Of a DNA stretch of 64,000 nt, positions 59,451-64,000 are shown piece by piece. This stretch comes from Isoetes taiwanensis. Its lineage: Eukaryota; Streptophyta; Lycopodiopsida; Isoetales; Isoetaceae. The position numbers and the translations under genes were made by a program. The notes under the pieces are model-generated. The model saw only the letters and a program-made list of their open reading frames with translations, was not told where the DNA came from and did no database searches. Positions within the stretch are counted from its first letter, which is position 1. Each line of letters opens with the position of its first letter. The stretch is taken from contig JAJEKV010000105.1 in the NCBI GenBank assembly GCA_021234155.1, positions 3,022,937 to 3,086,936 of the forward strand. Direction: 5' to 3'.

Positions 59451-62334
59451 CCAATCGGCCATTCACCATTGTAGAAGACTAATTGTATTTGCCTTGGGCT
59501 TACTCCTTTTACTCAAATATTGATTTTGGCCACTCTTTCCTCTTCCACATATATATTTCAAGTTGCTTGATACCGTTAAAAAATCATCCAAAGAAAGGCT
59601 ACGAACTATTTTATTTGATTGCTTGGTAATCATCACATTCTCAAGTAATGTTTAATTTGTACCGTATTCTAGTCTACATCGTGTTTGTTGGTTTTATTCA
59701 AAGAAATTTGACTTTTGAAAATACCCCTATTAGGAATCTAAAGTTTAATTTTGATCTCTCGGGCTTTATATTTTTTCTTCCTAATCAAATGTCCAATGAT
59801 AGACTACACAAGCATGGTCATACCATCTAAAAAAGCAACTTGAAATGTTCAATGATAGATCGCATTATGTGACCATATTATTTCCAAACTTTGCATAAAA
59901 CAAATTTTCCTTGGTTATTCACTACATGGTTAATAGCCTTGGTTCTGCAAAATCTTGAGATAGGTCAGCCTTCCTTGTTCAGATGTCTTGTTGAGGCTAT
60001 GGTGATTCATCATCCGTAACCATTTTGCTAGCAAATTTCCTATCACAAAAGTTTCAATTTGGGAAATCTTGTTTCTAATCATCTCAATCCCGGTGATTTT
60101 TTGCCCGTATTATTTAAGTTTGAGAAATATGGGCTTGGATTAATTGCATTTGTGTCAAACTGCTTCGAATAAAAAGCGCCCAACTAGATTTAAATAGGAA
60201 CGGAGACGAACATATGCTACAGCAAATCAATCTCACAATGAACGTATGCCAAAGGATACATCTGTGTGTTTTCAAAATTCATACTTTGAACGTTGAATTG
60301 TGAACAACAATATTTGGTTTTAGAGATGCACAGAGTTGGGACGATATAATCTTAGTGTAGATAAAGGGAAAAAAGATGGTTCAAAACTAGAAAGACATAA
60401 TGAAGAAACTTGAAGTCCATTTTTTTAGTCAAACCCTCTAAAAAAGCCCCCTCTATGCCTGGCAATTTAGATATGCTCTGATTTGACCTTTTCAACAAAA
60501 AAAAATTGCCTGATTTCCAATTGATGGTATTTTGGCGCATATTAAGCTTCATCGAGGTGTAGCACGAATTCAAACTCTTTCCCTTAAGCTCAACGTCTAG
60601 AAATTTAAATATCTTTTAATGAGCCTATAACCACCCCGGTTGGAAATTTCAATCCTTATTACTAACCTGTTATTTTCTTTCTTGTTTCACGGAACTAGCT
60701 GTTCCCCCTCAGTGAATTAACGGCACCAGCTAATGTCTGCGCCAAGGAATCTGGAACTCCAAATTATTCTCATGAATACCATGAATCCCAGCTTAAACCG
60801 TATCTTTGTTACGGGGTTGAGTATACAAAGCATCGCTTCTTCACTAAAATAATATCCGTCGATCTTGGGTTTCGATTCATGTGTATTGGTTGGTCCGTTT
60901 GATGAATCTTGTCCTAAATTCGATAGATTTTTCTTCACGTTCTTCTGTCTATAGTTTCTGTTCGTATTGGAGCAGAAATGACGTTTCTGGGGTCTGAGTT
61001 CAGGAAATTAAGGTTGTGACATTGCATCGGAATTGGCCGGGCTTCGTGTACTTTTCGCCTCCCCATTTTTCCTCAGTATCAAAGTTACAGAGTTTCCTCT
61101 TTGCATTTGCGGGCTTAGTGATCCCAATGGTAGCCATTCCCCTTTGAAAACCGATGCCTCCAGCTCCACTAGAAGAAAAAGATCGATAAAAGCAGACGTT
61201 TTACCTTGGTGGCTCTCACACAAACCGTCTCTGAGAAGCCCAGATTATTCTCAGCCGAAATCGCCCCTTATAGCTTTAATTCTAGGCTACCCAATGCCTT
61301 TCAAATACAGTTCTATAAGAAACAGAGCATTTAGCCAAATTTAAATTTGATGTGGTGATGCAAATTTGCAACAGTAGTCTCTGTTGGTGACAATAATCCA
61401 AGAGTCAGTTCACCTCTTCTTGTGTTGATCTTGAAGAACATCATGGTTTTACGGGAAAGTTTTGATGTTTGAGAAAAGTAGATTCTGTTTGTGTTGTGTG
61501 CTCTGTGCGCTGCAGCAAGAAAATGACCCCATCTAGAACCCAAAGCTGGATAGAAATTCTCTGTATCAAAGAATCTTATGATACTAAAGGTCTTGATCTG
61601 GCTCCACATTATCTGAGCAATGAAGGAATAATTGGTGGATATGGCCAAACCGGAAGTGTTTTGTGCCCTGTTTTTTAATCTTGGGAAGTATGCAAAGTTG
61701 CATTGCAGTGAATGAAAACTGCAAACTTTCTAATTCCTGGCGTGAAATTCAATTCAAAAGCTCTAGCTCAAATTTGCAATCTAATAAGCAGATTCAAAAA
61801 AAAAAATTCGGGGAGCAGAGATTTGCCCGGTATGAGCTATCCCATGGATATGTTGGAGCCCCAGATATGGCAGAAGAGATCCACGCATCTGAGATTTGGG
61901 GATTCTGCTCTAAAACCTATATACAAAGGCAAATTCTAAATCTAATAACACTGACCTGTTCGTAGCACCAAAACTGGATGCAGCACTACTGTTGTAAAGG
62001 AAAAGTTCAGTCCCCTTTTTATGATGTGGGCGATGGATTTGCCCGCCGAAGTTGAAACGAAGGCCATGGACCAGTCCTGTGCCAAAAAAAGTAGCAAAAG
62101 GGTTGATGTGGACATCTGGAATTTGAACAGGATCAATTTGAACAGGATCAATTTGAGACTCTGCACTACCACTCCGCCATGTTTGATTGCTCGAATTCAA
62201 GCCTTCCTATCAATAGCTAGGAAACGATTTCCATTGAAAACACATTTTTTGATGAAGAAATAAAAAACATAATTGCTTCGGAAGTGTCCGAAAGCATCGA
62301 AAGCCATGGCAGATGGACAGACATCAGCAGAAAA
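59451..62334. other. Mostly unassigned; possible gene relic on the minus strand
   Basis: On the minus strand between about 62150 and 61950, MSTSTLLLLFLAQDWSMA looks like a secretory signal peptide, and an overlapping frame continues HHKKGTELFLYNSSAASSFG to a CAGGTCAG|TG edge. The two would join by a frame shift. Farther on, 61648-61331 is open for 105 codons. I recognise no family, so this is only a candidate. The rest shows nothing. Confidence 0.25.
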
Positions 62335-62736
62335 CTGAAGATGGATTCTGAAAGATAAGGGAGGCATGCAATTTGCAAATTTGCAATTAGAAATTTTAAC
62401 CCAGTGTGGCACGTACGACCCTTTGTTTTTGCCGGAAATCACTTTCCGGTTTCAAATGTAATTTTTTTGCCTGAAAAGATTATTTTTGGATTTTTTTTTT
62501 TCCCTGAAAACTTCATTTTTTTTCTCTAGTAATCTTACTGAAGATGGATTCTGAAAGATAAGGGAGGCATGCAATTTGCAAATTTGCAATTAGGTGCTCC
62601 TTAAATCTTGTGGCACGTACGACCTTTGTTTTTGCCTGAAATCACTCTTCCTGCTTCAAATGTAAATTTTTTTGCCCTAAAAGAGTTTTGATTTTTTTTT
62701 CCCTGAAAACTTCATTTTTTTTCTCTAGTAATCTTA
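62335..62736 (+). repeat. 203-bp tandem duplication
   Basis: Two adjacent copies start with GAAGATGGATTCTGAAAGAT at about 62337 and 62540, and both run through GGGAGGCATGCAATTTGCAA, TGGCACGTACGACC, TTTGTTTTTGCC, CCCTGAAAACTTCATTTTTT and CTCTAGTAATCTTA. The copies differ most in the middle (AAATTTTAACCCAG against GTGCTCCTTAAATC). Confidence 0.9.
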
Positions 62737-64000
62737 TATATAGGAAGATAACACCTACGATCTATAGATTTGTCTCATGCCAAATGCTCTTTATTCTGGT
62801 TTTGTGTCTAGTGGAGATGCCCAGATGTGGCTTTTCTTTTAGTTTATCTCCTCTTTCCTCTCTCCCTATATATATGTGCTCCTATCTGGTTTTGACAATT
62901 GAATTTATTTTCATATAATGATAAGAAGATAAATGTAATTGTCAAAAACCAGTGCCATTTAGTTAGTTAGGTAACATGACGGTTAGGTTTTCTTGTTTTT
63001 ATATACCCCTTTAGTCTTTCCTTTTCTTCATCATCGCATATTCATCTCCACGCTTTGGACTTGATCCCTTGCTTTCCACCCACCCACCTACCCACCCACC
63101 CACTGTCACTGCTTAATACTATTTTGTTGGATCTGTGGAAGAGGACATATGCAAGAAATGTTGGAGAAGAAGTCGCACACAAGGCTGAGGTTAGCATGTC
63201 TGCATTACAGTTGTTCTATATTATTTTATTCTTAAAAGAGATAATAAATTCTCGAAATGTATTATGTGTGTGAATGAAGAGTGTCCCAAATGCTACCCTC
63301 CAAAAACTTGAATATTATGCAAGATGTACATAAATTATTGCATTTTTATGGTCTCGCCGCCTTTACTTTTGCTATGCCCTTGGTGGTGCAATGAGATCAC
63401 CATGAAGGCCAAACAAAGATTTTATGAGTGCCCCAATCCAAAGTGTCATCACAAATTCTGCTAAATACTTAAGATTCACACATGGTAACTTAAATCATAT
63501 TTTGCATTTTTTCTCGCATCATCCTATTGTCTGCTCAAGATGGGTCTTATTTCTTTCCATATATTCTATGTGATGTGTAAAGGCTAAAAAGCCCTTGTGC
63601 ACTAAAAGCTGGCAAAGGGGACCCAATGTTTTGATCCCATTATCCTAACAATTAAGTTATAGCAATGTTGTCTTACCTAAGCATCTAGACTCGCTTAATC
63701 CTTTTCTTGTTTAACCGCACAAAACCGGATGTTTACGAAAGACTTTTTATGTTCAAGATTCTTGGTATGTACGCCCAAATAATATCATTCATAATAATAG
63801 ATTATGTTTTTTGCATATGACCTCTTGGAATAAAAAAAAAAGAATGAGTAACTGATTTAGATTACTATCACTGATGGAAACCTCCCCTCAATTTGCCAAA
63901 ATGCAGTTTCCTCGAACATTTTGAAGTAGTTGAAGCACACCCTTGCGGTGCGTATATGCGTCAAGCAATGTGTAGGAGCATTATGCATGTTGTTCTTGCC
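62737..64000. other. Intergenic, no recognised gene
   Basis: A (CCCA)n run lies at 63077-63105. The plus-strand text FYECPNPKCHHKFC at about 63418-63462 spaces two Cys pairs like a small zinc-binding knuckle, but stops are close on the downstream side. Nothing else supported. Confidence 0.35.

Noticed and set aside
63418-63462. Zinc-knuckle or GRF-type finger (FYECPNPKCHHKFC)
   Set aside because: Too short, stop codon directly downstream, no context.

Overview
The window looks like intergenic and pericentric-type DNA from the nuclear genome of a land plant with a large, transposon-rich genome. The evidence is an Arabidopsis-type telomere motif block (CCCTAAA), plant gene relics with short GT-AG introns, a plant PPR relic, a Helitron-type element, APE-type LINEs and many old repeats. 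There is no long open reading frame anywhere and no bacterial-style gene packing. I cannot name the species; a fern, lycophyte, gymnosperm or similar large-genome plant is an inference from this architecture.

Layout. 0-8 kb is mostly non-coding, with an interstitial telomere block (3.49-3.54 kb), a 112-bp tandem repeat, CG-rich degenerate minisatellites (4.1-4.4 and 8.1-8.6 kb) and a tight cluster of heat-shock-element matches (6.34-6.45 kb). At 8.9-11.2 kb a dispersed repeat is split by a 1.73-kb Helitron-like element; a nearly uninterrupted copy of the same repeat lies at 30.1-30.7 kb and acts as an empty-site comparison. At 12.9-13.9 kb the minus strand has exon-like open stretches of an unknown gene. 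14-18 kb is nearly featureless. 18-26.1 kb is a satellite district: a dispersed module, a 1.5-kb minisatellite with a roughly 19-bp unit, a higher-order array of alternating ~325-bp and ~815-bp blocks that begins with an inverted copy and carries a MITE, then ~172-bp and ~163-bp tandem repeats. 32.5-33.9 kb holds a broken PPR gene and 34.9-35.5 kb a fragment of pyrroline-5-carboxylate reductase (proline synthesis). 45.1-47.5 kb (+) and 53.9-57.8 kb (-) are two members of one LINE family that share the same 3' tail and C-terminal motif. Between them lie an unidentified 123-codon frame with a twin-arginine-like segment, a repeat family seen three times (37.3, 51.2 and 58.5 kb), a probable solo LTR (52.27-52.72 kb) and a plant O-methyltransferase pseudogene (52.99-53.72 kb). 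58-64 kb is mostly non-coding with a strong hairpin and a 203-bp tandem duplication.

The genes do not form a pathway: the recognisable coding sequences (OMT, P5CR, PPR, LINE proteins) are each broken by stops or small indels. The regular pattern of short indels may reflect pseudogene decay, long-read base-calling error, or both, and that limits the coding calls. No tRNA, rRNA or CRISPR array was found.
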